From: Polynucleobacter sp. es-MAR-4 | GTDB taxonomy: Bacteria; Pseudomonadota; Gammaproteobacteria; Burkholderiales; Burkholderiaceae | DNA length: 64,000 bases | Direction of reading: 5' to 3' | Assembly (NCBI RefSeq): GCF_018882055.1 | Contig: NZ_JACVPF010000002.1 | Location: forward strand, 248,001 to 312,000 | In this document: piece by piece, positions 33,702 through 42,804 of the stretch | Numbering within the stretch: position 1 is the first letter of the stretch | How the letters are laid out: each line of letters opens with the position of its first letter | Notes under the pieces: model-generated | Told to the model about the DNA's origin: nothing | Seen by the model: the letters and a program-made list of their open reading frames with translations, nothing else | The model's database searches: none | Made by a program: the position numbers and the translations under genes

Positions 33702-34025
33702 CTAAACCGAAGTCTTGGAAATAAAGAAGGCCTTAGGCACCTCGGTGCACCACACCACACCATCTCCCACTTGACCCGTTTGACAAATAGTCACAATACG
33801 ATCCATGAAGACTGGGGCAATTTCATCATTACATACAATCTCAATCTTCACCTTGGCTGAATAGTCAGTTAATTCATCCTTGATATTGAACTTTGCTGTT
33901 CGATTGGGAGCGCTACAGCCCTCAACTTTAGTCACGGTCATTCCTGGAAAGCCTGGGGTTTCCAGTAAAGCCGTTCTGAGAGCAGCCAACTTATTTGGGC
34001 GAATAACCGCCTTCACTTCCATCAT
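33702..34025 (-). CDS. PII-like protein of the metal-efflux operon
   Basis: A 107-residue protein with PII/GlnB-like fold features: N-terminal EVKAVIRPNKLAALRTAL, a T-loop region (APNRTAKF), VKIEIVCND and C-terminal GQVGDGVVWCTEV, which replaces the GDGKIFV B-loop of GlnB. A PII subgroup often encoded next to heavy-metal RND pumps is known from the literature (PII-NG). It overlaps the stop of the RND gene by four bases (ATGA) and is the last gene of the operon. The uridylylated Tyr of GlnB is not evident, so control of nitrogen metabolism is unlikely. Confidence 0.78.
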   Translation of the reverse strand: MMEVKAVIRPNKLAALRTALLETPGFPGMTVTKVEGCSAPNRTAKFNIKDELTDYSAKVKIEIVCNDEIAPVFMDRIVTICQTGQVGDGVVWCTEVPKAFFISKTSV

Positions 34026-37000
34026 GCTTCCACCTCTTTATCTTCAAACCATCTATATAAGACGGGGAGTACTAGCAATGTTAATGCGGTTGAGGTAATC
34101 AACCCTGAAATCACCACAGCCGCCAATGGACGAGTTACCTCAGATCCAGGGCCACCTGAAAATAGCATTGGCACCAAAGCCAACATCGCAACTGAGGCGG
34201 TCATCATAACCGGCCTAAAGCGATGTCCGCAGCCATGTAATAAAGCATCTTCCATAGAGTAGCCATCTTCTCGCAGCTGCTTAATAAATGAAATCAGCAC
34301 CACGCCATTAAGGACCGCGATACCCCAGAGGTTAATAAAGCCCACTGCGGCTGGCACAGATAAATACTCACCGGTGATGAACAAACCAAATACGCCGCCA
34401 ATCGAGGCAAAAGGCAAGACCAAGATAATCAGTCCAGCCAAGCGCAGTGACTTGAAGAGCATAAAGAGCAAGAAATAGATTGCCAGAATCGTTAGCGGAA
34501 TGATGATCATCAAGCGCGCCATCGCGCGTTGCATATTTTCAAACTGACCGCCCCACTGCAATGAATATCCTTGCGGAAGCTCTACTTGTTTCGCAATCAA
34601 CTCTTGCGCCTCTTTAACAAAGCCCCCGAGATCTCGCCCGTCCACGTTCACACCAACCACTAAACGTCGCTTGCCAGACTCTCTAGAGATCTGTGCTGGA
34701 CCATCCACTATTGAAATATCTGCTAAATCTCGCAATAGCACCTGAGCTCCATCTGGAGAATGCAAAATGATGTTACTAATCGCATCTACGTTATCGCGAT
34801 AAGGGGATGGATAACGTAATAACAATGGGAATCTTCTTTCTCCCTCGTAAACAGTACTGGCTTGCTTACCACCAATAGCGGTTTCAATCACTTCATTCAC
34901 ATCAGAAACGTTAATGCCGTAGCGTGCAATTGCATCGCGATTGATATTAATGTTTAGATAGTTTTGTCCCGAGGCTTGCTCAATACGCAAGTCATTGCTA
35001 CCTTTCATTTTGGTCAGGATCTGACTAATCTGGCCCCCTAGCTTTTGCAGGGTAACTAGATCATCTCCAAAAATTTTGATCGCCACCTGTGAGCGGACGC
35101 CAGAGACCATTTCATCTACACGCGCAGCAATAGGCTGAGAGATCGATAGCTCAATACCTGGCAGGGTTTTTAACTTGTCACGAATCTGCTGTGCAATCTC
35201 TTCCTGACTATATTTTCGATCGCCCAAAGGCTTCAACGTAACGATAGGATCCGACTCATTGGGTTGCCCCGGATCCGCGGGAGACTCACCCTTACCTAGA
35301 CGAGATACTGCCATCTTCACATCTGGAATGGTCATGATGCGTTTGATCGCCTCAAATTCCAACTTAATAGATTCATCTAAAGAAATATTCGGGGCACGGA
35401 CGATGACGGGCGTAATAGAGCCCTCTTGCATCACTGGAATAAAGGCTTTCCCGAGCAAGGCAAATCCGACGATGCTGGCAACCAATCCGATTAAAGATCT
35501 TTTGACCACCAATTTAGGATTGGCAAGACACCAATGCAGCCAGCGGTCATATGGAGCACGTAAACGAGCCACAATTTTTGTATCGTCTTCGCTTCCACCC
35601 TTCAAAATATAAGAGCACAGAACTGGGGACAAGGTAAATGAAAGGATCAGAGAAATCGTTAATGCAATAGCGATCGTGATTGCCATTGGCGCAAACATTT
35701 TTCCTTCCATGCCTTCTAAGGATAGCAAGGGCATGAAAACCAAAATAATGATGCCCACGCCAAACAGCACTGGAGTGCCAACCTCAGTAGCAGCCTCCAA
35801 AATAATACGGATCTTAGACTCGCCAGTTTTAAGTCGTTCACCCAACTTAGCAAAAGTGTTCTCCACCACCACCACAGATCCATCAACCATAATGCCGATG
35901 GCAATCGCAAGACCACCAAGCGACATGAGGTTGGCAGAAATGCCATAACGATTCATTACTAAAAATGTGAGTAATGGCGTCAGAATTAAGGTCGCAACCA
36001 CAATCAGGGATGAGCGAACATCTCCTAAGAATAAAAACAATAGGATGACAACCAGTATGACGCCTTCAATTAACACTTTGGCCACGTTGTACATGGCAGC
36101 ATTGACCAGATCCGTACGATCATAAAAAGGAACGATCTGAAGACCATCAGGCAGTAGTTTGCCCTCGTTAATTTCAGCTACTTTGAGCTTAATGCGATTA
36201 ACCACCTCTCGCGCATTGCCTCCGCGAATCATCTGAATAATGCCGGCAACACTTTCGGTATAACCATTCTTGATCGCAGCACCCTGCCGAATCTCGCTAC
36301 CAATGGTGACTTCAGCCACATTCTTTACATAGACTGGAATACCCTTTACTTCCTTGAGAATAATTTTCCCAATATCTTCAGGCTTTGTGATTAGACCAAC
36401 ACCGCGAATGAGGTAACGCTCTGCATAAGTAGGCAACTGTCCGCCACCCGAATTCGCATTATTTCTGGCGAGTGCTTCATAAATATCCCTGAGGCTGACT
36501 TGGTAGTGACGCAATCTTTCAGGATTTACTAAAACCTGGTACTCGCGTGCGTATCCACCTTGCGTATTAATCTCGGCAACACCAGGAATAGAGCGCAACA
36601 TCGGGCGTACAACCCAGTCCTGAATAGTGCGGCGCTCCTCAAGCTCATCAATTGTGAGTTGACGATCACCATCAGAAGGATGATCAAGAGTGTATTGATA
36701 GACTTCACCCAATCCGGTAGACGGGGGAGCCATGACAGGCGTAATGCCAACCGGCATCGCAGACGCAACTTCAATTAAGCGCTCAGTAACGAGCTGTCTT
36801 GCAAAATAGAGATCAGTTTTTTCAGTAAAAACCAAGGTAATCACAGACAGGCCATTACGATTGAGGGAGCGCATTTCAGTTAAGCCTGGCAAACCCGTCA
36901 TACCCAGTTCAATCGGCACAGTCACAAAACGTTCCACCTCTTCAGGGGAACGTCCTGGTGCCTCAGCTGCAATCTGAATCTGTACGTTAGTTACATCTGG

Positions 37001-37117
37001 AAATGCATCGACTGATAGACGCTTTGTTGCCAGTAAACCTGCAACAAACAGAACCAATGCAATGATGACAACCAGCAAACGCTGTTGCAGTGAAAGGCGG
37101 ACAATTTTCTCAATCAT
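34022..37117 (-). CDS. heavy-metal efflux RND pump (CzcA/CusA family)
   Basis: A 1031-residue inner-membrane antiporter with the RND pattern: one N-terminal membrane helix, a large periplasmic loop, a helix cluster, a second loop and a final cluster. TM4 reads IAIGIMVDGSVVVVEN, with the proton-relay Asp and Glu of CusA/CzcA. The first Asp of the CzcA DFG motif is absent, as in CusA. The CusA methionine triad is not obvious, so the metal is undetermined. It lies five bases after the adaptor gene and overlaps the PII-like gene, in an operon of order outer-membrane factor, adaptor, pump, PII. Confidence 0.92.
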   Translation of the reverse strand: MIEKIVRLSLQQRLLVVIIALVLFVAGLLATKRLSVDAFPDVTNVQIQIAAEAPGRSPEEVERFVTVPIELGMTGLPGLTEMRSLNRNGLSVITLVFTEKTDLYFARQLVTERLIEVASAMPVGITPVMAPPSTGLGEVYQYTLDHPSDGDRQLTIDELEERRTIQDWVVRPMLRSIPGVAEINTQGGYAREYQVLVNPERLRHYQVSLRDIYEALARNNANSGGGQLPTYAERYLIRGVGLITKPEDIGKIILKEVKGIPVYVKNVAEVTIGSEIRQGAAIKNGYTESVAGIIQMIRGGNAREVVNRIKLKVAEINEGKLLPDGLQIVPFYDRTDLVNAAMYNVAKVLIEGVILVVILLFLFLGDVRSSLIVVATLILTPLLTFLVMNRYGISANLMSLGGLAIAIGIMVDGSVVVVENTFAKLGERLKTGESKIRIILEAATEVGTPVLFGVGIIILVFMPLLSLEGMEGKMFAPMAITIAIALTISLILSFTLSPVLCSYILKGGSEDDTKIVARLRAPYDRWLHWCLANPKLVVKRSLIGLVASIVGFALLGKAFIPVMQEGSITPVIVRAPNISLDESIKLEFEAIKRIMTIPDVKMAVSRLGKGESPADPGQPNESDPIVTLKPLGDRKYSQEEIAQQIRDKLKTLPGIELSISQPIAARVDEMVSGVRSQVAIKIFGDDLVTLQKLGGQISQILTKMKGSNDLRIEQASGQNYLNININRDAIARYGINVSDVNEVIETAIGGKQASTVYEGERRFPLLLRYPSPYRDNVDAISNIILHSPDGAQVLLRDLADISIVDGPAQISRESGKRRLVVGVNVDGRDLGGFVKEAQELIAKQVELPQGYSLQWGGQFENMQRAMARLMIIIPLTILAIYFLLFMLFKSLRLAGLIILVLPFASIGGVFGLFITGEYLSVPAAVGFINLWGIAVLNGVVLISFIKQLREDGYSMEDALLHGCGHRFRPVMMTASVAMLALVPMLFSGGPGSEVTRPLAAVVISGLITSTALTLLVLPVLYRWFEDKEVEA

Positions 37118-37122
37118 ATTGA

Positions 37123-38469
37123 CTAGCCGCCGCTTAACTGTCGCTTACGCTCGGTATTTAAGTGGAAGGCACCATTAATGGCGATTTCTTGATCTTCCTT
37201 CAGGCCTGAGATAACGGGGCGATAACCCTTGCCCTCAGGACCCAACTTAACGGTAACCATGCGATAGGTGTCTTCATCTTCCCGAATGAAAACGTGATCA
37301 TGATTGTCTTCACGAATCACTGCGCTAGATGGAACTAACAAGCGCTCAGTTGGCTGGCTTTCAATCATCATGGTTGCCAACATACCAGGCTTAATCAGCC
37401 CTTCCTTATTCGGCACTTCCATTCTGACGACCACAGTACGAGTTTGGGGATTCACAATCGAATCTACGTGTGCAACTACGCCTTCAATCTCAGCATTCCT
37501 TAAAGCCGGAATAATCAGATTTACTTTTTGACCCTTGCGAATTAAGTATGCATTGCTCTCCGGAATTTCTGATACAGCCCACAAGGAGCTCAAGTCAGCA
37601 ACCGTAAATAAGGCATCAGCAGGCTGAACCACCTGACCCTTGTTAATCTTGCGCTCCACAATTTCGCCTGGAATCGTAGCGATCACATTATTAGTTGATT
37701 CAATGACGCCTGATTTTGCTAAGCGATCAATACTAGGTTGATCCATACCCTGAACACGTAACTGATCATTAGCGGCGCGATACTCCGCTTTTGCGCTACT
37801 AGCCTCTGCTTCGCGCTTTTGTAATTCCGCTAAAGCAATCACGTCTTCTTTATACAAAATTCTGGCACGGTTAGCTGCTTGATCAGCCAACTGGCTTGCA
37901 CTCTTCGCCTTTAAGAAGGATAGCTGTGATTGCGTCAATTCAGTTGACGTAATCTTCGCAAGAATGTCGCCTTGCTTCACAATTTGACCTGGTATTGCCA
38001 AGATCTCAGAAACACGACCTGTCACGTTGGCACCAATTCGCGACAAAAATAATTCATTGAAATCAACACGACCAGATGCACGCAACTCCTCAACAAAGGA
38101 GCCGGTATAAATGCGGCCATCTGTGATCATATTGCGCAGGTCTTCGTTCACAATCACGACGTTAGGATCTTGAACAGACTTAATGGCTGGACTGCGATCA
38201 AATACGTTGAAATAATTCAAGATGATCAAGAACAGACAAAACCAAGGAAAGTAAAAAAGGCCTTTTTGCGTCCAGGGAGGAGCCTTATCGTACTGCTGGG
38301 CTACGCGAGGCAAGTGATTGGTAAACCACTCATGGGTCAGCAAATAAAGATCATGCTGTGCCTTAATGACGATTGCGACCCACTCCTTCACATAGACTTT
38401 TGCAATCGCCAAGTAGTGAGAGTACAAACTCTTTAATTTATCCATCTTTGCCGTGAACTCTTGCTTCAT
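37123..38469 (-). CDS. efflux RND periplasmic adaptor with N-terminal cytoplasmic extension
   Basis: Membrane fusion protein (448 residues) that links the RND pump to the outer-membrane channel. The usual barrel-sandwich, alpha-hairpin and beta-barrel domains are recognisable (GRVSEILAIPGQIVKQGDILAKI, then ADLSSLWAVSEIPESN and PGMLATMMIES). Unusually, about 70 residues rich in charged and aromatic amino acids precede a single membrane helix (GLFYFPWFCLFLIILNYF), so the protein has a cytoplasmic N-terminal part instead of a plain signal peptide. Its start overlaps the stop of the outer-membrane factor gene (TAATG). Confidence 0.9.
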   Translation of the reverse strand: MKQEFTAKMDKLKSLYSHYLAIAKVYVKEWVAIVIKAQHDLYLLTHEWFTNHLPRVAQQYDKAPPWTQKGLFYFPWFCLFLIILNYFNVFDRSPAIKSVQDPNVVIVNEDLRNMITDGRIYTGSFVEELRASGRVDFNELFLSRIGANVTGRVSEILAIPGQIVKQGDILAKITSTELTQSQLSFLKAKSASQLADQAANRARILYKEDVIALAELQKREAEASSAKAEYRAANDQLRVQGMDQPSIDRLAKSGVIESTNNVIATIPGEIVERKINKGQVVQPADALFTVADLSSLWAVSEIPESNAYLIRKGQKVNLIIPALRNAEIEGVVAHVDSIVNPQTRTVVVRMEVPNKEGLIKPGMLATMMIESQPTERLLVPSSAVIREDNHDHVFIREDEDTYRMVTVKLGPEGKGYRPVISGLKEDQEIAINGAFHLNTERKRQLSGG

Positions 38470-39731
38470 TACTTTCCACTCTCAATTTTTGCAATCCACT
38501 CTGGGGTTGCTCTTAAACGCTGAATCTCAGTAACGACTGAAGCTAAATCAAAGCGCGCTTTGATCAAATCATTACGAGCCACTCTAAATGTTCTTTGCGC
38601 ATCCAAATACTCGAGCATGCCCCGCTCACCATAACGATAAGAAACTTCAGCAATCCGTCGGGCACTGGACGCCAATTGAACCACTTCTTGATCTAAGATT
38701 TTTACCTGATAACTCGTCATCTGATAAAGCTTATAAGCAGTCTCTAACTGCTGCTCCAAACTCTGGCTTTGCGCATTCAGTTGGTTCTTAGCCTTGGATG
38801 CATTAGCTTCTGCTTCTGCAATCTGGCCGCCCTTGAAGTCCCAAATGGGAATGCTCACCACTAAGCCATATAAGCGATCGGTGAAATTAGGGTCGTTATA
38901 TTGCTGAGCCTTGATAGATAGCTTTGGTAAGCGAGAGTTTTGCTCAAAACTTAACTTAGATTCGGTAGCTTCAACCTCTGCTTTTGCCCGTTGTAACTCA
39001 GGACTTTGAGCATGCAGCTCACTCAACAAGACTGGCAAAGCAGGCAGAGTCTCGATCTTGACAGGCTGCGAAACTACTTCATAGTTGGCAGGTAAGTTAT
39101 GCCCTACGACCTGTCTTAATTGACCTTTAGCCTGCTCTACCCTGAGCTTGCTAGATTCAGTATTAATTTGCGCATTCAGAAATTCCGTTTGTGCACGAAT
39201 CAATTCAAATCGAGCAGTCTCACCGACGTCATAACGTATTTGCATGCGATCGCGAATTTGTTTCGTCAGACTCAAATCTTCTTCTGCGGCTTTTAATTCT
39301 GCTTCACGACGCATCAACTCATAAAAACGCTGCTGCACCCTGGAAATCATTTCAATTTCAAAGGCAACTCGAGTCGCTTCAGCAGCACGCACATTAGCCT
39401 CAGCCGCATTTACCCTTGGATAGCGGGTGTATGGCATGTCTAAGGGCTGCGTCACTGACCACGACGACACATTGCCTGTAGTCAATGGGCCCGATACCGA
39501 TCGCTGTTGTCCAGTATTTAATTCAAAGTCAGGATTTGGAATCGCCCGGGCGGAAGAAAGTTGCCCTTTAACTGCCTTAGATTGATCGCGTGCTGCCAGT
39601 ACTTGAGGACTTGAATCCAATGCAATCTCAATTAACTCATTTAATGTAAGCGGCTTTTGAACTTGCGCACTGACTCCCCCTGCAAATAAGATGCAAGCAG
39701 CAAGTATCGATGCGGATGTTAAGCGATTCAT
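38469..39731 (-). CDS. TolC-family outer-membrane efflux protein (CzcC-like)
   Basis: Outer-membrane channel component, 420 residues from ATG 39731, which begins a proper signal peptide (MNRLTSASILAACILFAGGVSAQ). The earlier in-frame ATG at 39866 would add 45 residues and bury the signal. Two repeats of long coiled helices (LTLNELIEIALDSSPQVLAAR; ARFELIRAQTEFLNAQ) fit the TolC fold. It is the first gene of the metal-efflux operon and overlaps the adaptor gene by one to two bases. Confidence 0.9.
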   Translation of the reverse strand: MNRLTSASILAACILFAGGVSAQVQKPLTLNELIEIALDSSPQVLAARDQSKAVKGQLSSARAIPNPDFELNTGQQRSVSGPLTTGNVSSWSVTQPLDMPYTRYPRVNAAEANVRAAEATRVAFEIEMISRVQQRFYELMRREAELKAAEEDLSLTKQIRDRMQIRYDVGETARFELIRAQTEFLNAQINTESSKLRVEQAKGQLRQVVGHNLPANYEVVSQPVKIETLPALPVLLSELHAQSPELQRAKAEVEATESKLSFEQNSRLPKLSIKAQQYNDPNFTDRLYGLVVSIPIWDFKGGQIAEAEANASKAKNQLNAQSQSLEQQLETAYKLYQMTSYQVKILDQEVVQLASSARRIAEVSYRYGERGMLEYLDAQRTFRVARNDLIKARFDLASVVTEIQRLRATPEWIAKIESGK

Positions 39732-40046
39732 CAAAGCAATTTTAGAGAATAAATAAGAAATCCCATTATCCAGCCGAGGCAAGGCAAAAATAGGCAGAAT
39801 TCCCCAAATAAGGGATCTTGGCACGGTTTTGATGGGGTAAATCCAGGATTGGGGCTGCAAATTCAAAATATAACCATTTATGAAAATTAAAATGGTCTTG
39901 CCTTGATATTAATCCACCTATATACCGGGCCCAAAGGCCGAATTGACGATATACAGGACTCAGTTGACTGAGCAGGCTACTCCCCATGTGTATAGAGCCT
40001 ATTAGATCATACTTATGACAAATAAATTGAATTGGGAGCTTATTAC
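39732..40046 (-). other. intergenic region upstream of the efflux operon
   Basis: A 315-base gap holding the presumed promoter and leader of the efflux operon. It is A/T-rich near 39870-39900. An open frame crosses it (39766-40050) but lacks protein-like character and I see no clear MerR-type palindrome, so I report no other feature here. Confidence 0.4.
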
Positions 40047-40385
40047 TCATGCATAAACATGTTTTGAAAATCGCCCGTATTTTTGGCTTTTATGAAATGT
40101 CTTCTGAACTAGCTTGTAAATTTTCTTAAGGCACATTTCCAAAGCCATCCGCTTATCTCGCGCCGCCATACTCACTTCGATTTGATGGTGATCAAATGTC
40201 TCCAATCTGATCAAGCAATATTGCTTGCAAGTCGACTGTGACGATGAGACTGCGGAATATTGAATCTTAATTTTGCGGACCATCCAATACAGTCGTTTCA
40301 AGGAGAACCTTACCCGATTCTCTGTGAAAGTCTTTAATTCTGGTTCAAGATCATCCCTGGTATCTAAGATCACATTCATTGACAT
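40047..40385 (-). CDS. HPF/RaiA-like ribosome-associated protein (tentative)
   Basis: A 112-residue basic protein. The pattern LKTFTENRVRFSLKRLYWMVRKIKIQYSAV, a central strand with CLIRLETFDHHQIEVSMAARDKRMALEMCLKKIYKL and a basic end resembles the S30AE fold of hibernation-promoting factors (strand-helix-strands, then Asp near the last helix). Similarity is weak, so this is a fold-level guess. It sits upstream of the metal-efflux operon on the same strand and after the TerC-USP gene, with a separate terminator between. Confidence 0.55.
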   Translation of the reverse strand: MSMNVILDTRDDLEPELKTFTENRVRFSLKRLYWMVRKIKIQYSAVSSSQSTCKQYCLIRLETFDHHQIEVSMAARDKRMALEMCLKKIYKLVQKTFHKSQKYGRFSKHVYA

Positions 40386-40493
40386 CCCCTTCTGTTGAAC
40401 ACGAACACAGAATAGATCAATGGTTATTCCTAATAAAGAAGAGTTTAATTGATTTTAATTCAGTATTTAACTGAATATTTGAAGATAAAAAAA

Positions 40494-40514
40494 ATGCCCT
40501 CAAATCGAGGGCAT
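40494..40514 (-). terminator. terminator after the TerC-USP gene
   Basis: ATGCCCTC pairs with GAGGGCAT, followed on the minus strand by a run of eight T, 24 bases after the gene's stop. Confidence 0.85.
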
Positions 40515-40537
40515 AAAAGAGAACAGCCGGATTACAA

Positions 40538-41809
40538 CTAATCGATCACTACAGCCATCAGCGCGGTTGCAGCACCAGCACCCAGGGCAGGAATACCCCA
40601 ACGCTCAAGCGCTGGCAATGAACTGCCGGTTACCACCTCCACCGGAATATCACTGATTTCTAGCAGCTTGGCAGTAGTAGAGTTCTCAAACAAACGGGTA
40701 AGAGAATTTTTCTTTGAAGTGCCAATCACAATGCGATTGCACTCAAGCCGCATAGCCTCATCAAGAATGGCGCTGCCCTTGTCACCACATACGTAGGTAA
40801 AGGAAAAATTCAGGCCATGCTTTTCAAGGTAAGCAGATGCTGATGCTGCAGCCTGAGCTGCACGCTCAGCATGCCACTCATTAATAGTTTGCTTACTCAA
40901 GAATTTGCCAATATGGCGATATAAAGTAGGCTGTACATTGCATAAGTAAAAACGTGCGTTAGGATCTTGTCCGTATGTCTTCACGGCATGCTTTACTGCC
41001 ATATCTGAATTTTTTGAACCATCCACAGGAATTAAAATTTTATTCATTTTGTTTTCTCCAAAATTAGGGGACTGCTCTTGTGAAACCATACTTGCAGACT
41101 CCGGAACTACAACCGAAGGAGCAATCACACCTTCAAGCGCACGCCTACTTCTAATAAAACCACTAGCTAATACACCCAATACAACAGCAACTTGAATCAC
41201 GTATTCCAAAGCCGGGCTCTGAGATACCAGCCAGTCTTTAGAGATGGGCTCAGAGACCATCATTTTTGCGGCCGTCCATGCAAGCACACCGGCACCCAAA
41301 TAGGTCACAGAAGGGTAGCGCTCAACAAGCTTCAGTATTTGTGTGGAGCCCCAGATAACTACAGGGATACTGATCAACAAGCCAAGGACAACAAGCACGT
41401 AACTGCCGTGTGATGCGCCTGCCACCGCAAGAACGTTATCCAGACCCATGATCGCATCAGCAATCACAATGGTTTTCATTGCACCCCAAAAGGTTGTAGA
41501 AGCCTGGCCATGCTCATCGTTCTCTTGCTCGGGATTAAGCAAGCGGTAAGCAATCCAAACCAGCAACAATCCACCTATCAGCATTAATCCAGGGATCTTG
41601 AGCAGATACACCACTAACAGCGTCATAGCACTTCTGACAGCAATTGCACCTACGGCACCCCAAATAATTGCCTTCTTCTGAAGATGTGCTGGCAAGTTTC
41701 TGGCAGCCATCGCAATAACAATCGCGTTATCACCCGCAAGTACCAGATCAATCACAATAATTGCCAGCAATGCCGAAAAAAATTCCGGGCTAAATAGTTC
41801 CAATTTCAT
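40538..41809 (-). CDS. TerC-family membrane protein fused to a universal stress (USP) domain
   Basis: A 423-residue fusion. Residues about 1-220 form a TerC/YjbE-type membrane domain with acidic residues inside helices (IDLVLAGDNAIVIAMA, IADAIMGLDNVLAVAG), as in metal (Mn) exporters. After a linker of about 35 residues comes a UspA-like domain (MNKILIPVDGSKNSDMAV to IPVEVVTGS) with the ATP-binding GTSKKNSLTRLFENS loop, and then a short hydrophobic tail. An internal ATG with a strong Shine-Dalgarno sequence sits at the domain border and could yield a separate USP protein. It diverges from nhaR. Confidence 0.85.
   Translation of the reverse strand: MKLELFSPEFFSALLAIIVIDLVLAGDNAIVIAMAARNLPAHLQKKAIIWGAVGAIAVRSAMTLLVVYLLKIPGLMLIGGLLLVWIAYRLLNPEQENDEHGQASTTFWGAMKTIVIADAIMGLDNVLAVAGASHGSYVLVVLGLLISIPVVIWGSTQILKLVERYPSVTYLGAGVLAWTAAKMMVSEPISKDWLVSQSPALEYVIQVAVVLGVLASGFIRSRRALEGVIAPSVVVPESASMVSQEQSPNFGENKMNKILIPVDGSKNSDMAVKHAVKTYGQDPNARFYLCNVQPTLYRHIGKFLSKQTINEWHAERAAQAAASASAYLEKHGLNFSFTYVCGDKGSAILDEAMRLECNRIVIGTSKKNSLTRLFENSTTAKLLEISDIPVEVVTGSSLPALERWGIPALGAGAATALMAVVID
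41055..41060 (-). promoter_or_regulatory. internal ribosome-binding site before the USP domain
   Basis: On the minus strand TGGAGA lies seven bases before an in-frame ATG (41045-41047) that starts MNKILIPVDGS, the first residues of the USP domain. Spacing and sequence are good enough for independent translation of a USP of about 169 residues. Confidence 0.5.
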
Positions 41810-41825
41810 CTCCTCATTTAATTAC

Positions 41826-41850
41826 CCATGAATTCCATGGATTTCCATGG
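41826..41850. repeat. three CCATG repeats between terC-usp and nhaR
   Basis: CCATG occurs at 41826, 41835 and 41845, the last two as CCATGG preceded by ATT or TTT. The spacing of 9-10 bases is one helical turn, just upstream of the terC-usp start, and fits a repeated operator. The binding protein is unknown. Confidence 0.3.
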
Positions 41851-41928
41851 GGTTAATGTAGGCTGATTTGCTATTAGTAAAAAGCAGAGATATATTGACA
41901 TTAATTTCGTAAAAAACTGACAATTAAA

Positions 41929-42801
41929 ATGCTCTATAACTATCGACACCTCTACTACTTCTGGGTAGTGGCTAAAGAGGGCAGCATGTCTAAGGCCGCC
42001 GAACGCCTCAATATTGCGATACAGACGATCAGCGCTCAAGTGCATGAATTAGAAAAATCGCTTGGATATCTGCTTTTCAAGCCAGCTGGACGCGGTATCA
42101 CCTTAACCGAATCCGGCTATGCGGCCCTAGAAATTGCCGATCAAATTTTTCTCCTGGGGGAGCGACTGCCTGAGGCAGTCAGAGAGGCGGCAAGTTCACC
42201 TAAAACCAAAATTACGGTTGGCGTATCCGATGGCCTGCCAAAGCTAGTGACCAGGCAACTACTAGAACCGATCCTCGAAAAAAATGATGTGCAGCTCATT
42301 GCACATGAAGGTGAATTTGAAGATCTTTTAGCAGATCTCGCCTTACATAGATTAGATATCGTGCTTGCTGACAGACCAGCACCTGCCAACAAAAATCTTC
42401 ATGTCTACAGTGAAGAGTTAATCAAGTCATCGATTGCCTGGTTTGGTCCCAAGAAGCTATTGAAGCAGTCCAAGAAACCATTTCCTGCCTGCCTTAATGA
42501 ACTACCCGTTCTGCTGCCAACCTCGCACTCAAAGGTCCGCCATTTGATCGATCAATGGTTTGCTGAAAATGGAATTAATCCCAATATTGCAGGCGAGTTT
42601 GAGGATAGTGCCCTCCTAAAGACCTTTGCAGCTAGCGGCCTTGGGGTATTTCCAGCTGGAGAAAGTATTAAGAAAGATTTGCAAGACACATATCACATTG
42701 AAATGATTGGTAAATGTGAAGATATCTACGAATATTTTTATGCCATTCGGTCGGAGAAGAAAATTCAGCACCCACTGATAGAGGCAATCATTAAGCGTTA
42801 G
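41929..42801 (+). CDS. nhaR: NhaR-like LysR-family regulator
   Basis: A 290-residue LysR-type regulator. The N-terminal helix-turn-helix (WVVAKEGSMSKAAERLNIAIQTISAQVHELEKSLG) and NYRHLYYFWVV opening are characteristic of NhaR, the activator that responds to sodium ions and controls Na+/H+ antiporters in enterobacteria. A substrate-binding effector domain fills the rest. It is followed after three bases by the sbtA-like gene, so they form an operon, and it diverges from terC-usp. It may regulate both. Confidence 0.88.
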   Translation: MLYNYRHLYYFWVVAKEGSMSKAAERLNIAIQTISAQVHELEKSLGYLLFKPAGRGITLTESGYAALEIADQIFLLGERLPEAVREAASSPKTKITVGVSDGLPKLVTRQLLEPILEKNDVQLIAHEGEFEDLLADLALHRLDIVLADRPAPANKNLHVYSEELIKSSIAWFGPKKLLKQSKKPFPACLNELPVLLPTSHSKVRHLIDQWFAENGINPNIAGEFEDSALLKTFAASGLGVFPAGESIKKDLQDTYHIEMIGKCEDIYEYFYAIRSEKKIQHPLIEAIIKR

Positions 42802-42804
42802 GCT

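Noticed and set aside
35259..36778. Several antisense ORFs inside the RND pump gene
   Set aside because: They mirror a long conserved coding sequence and have no independent domain or ribosome-binding support.
39766..40050. 94-residue minus-strand ORF upstream of the efflux operon
   Set aside because: Overlaps the 5' part of the outer-membrane factor frame, has no recognisable features and lies in the presumed promoter region.
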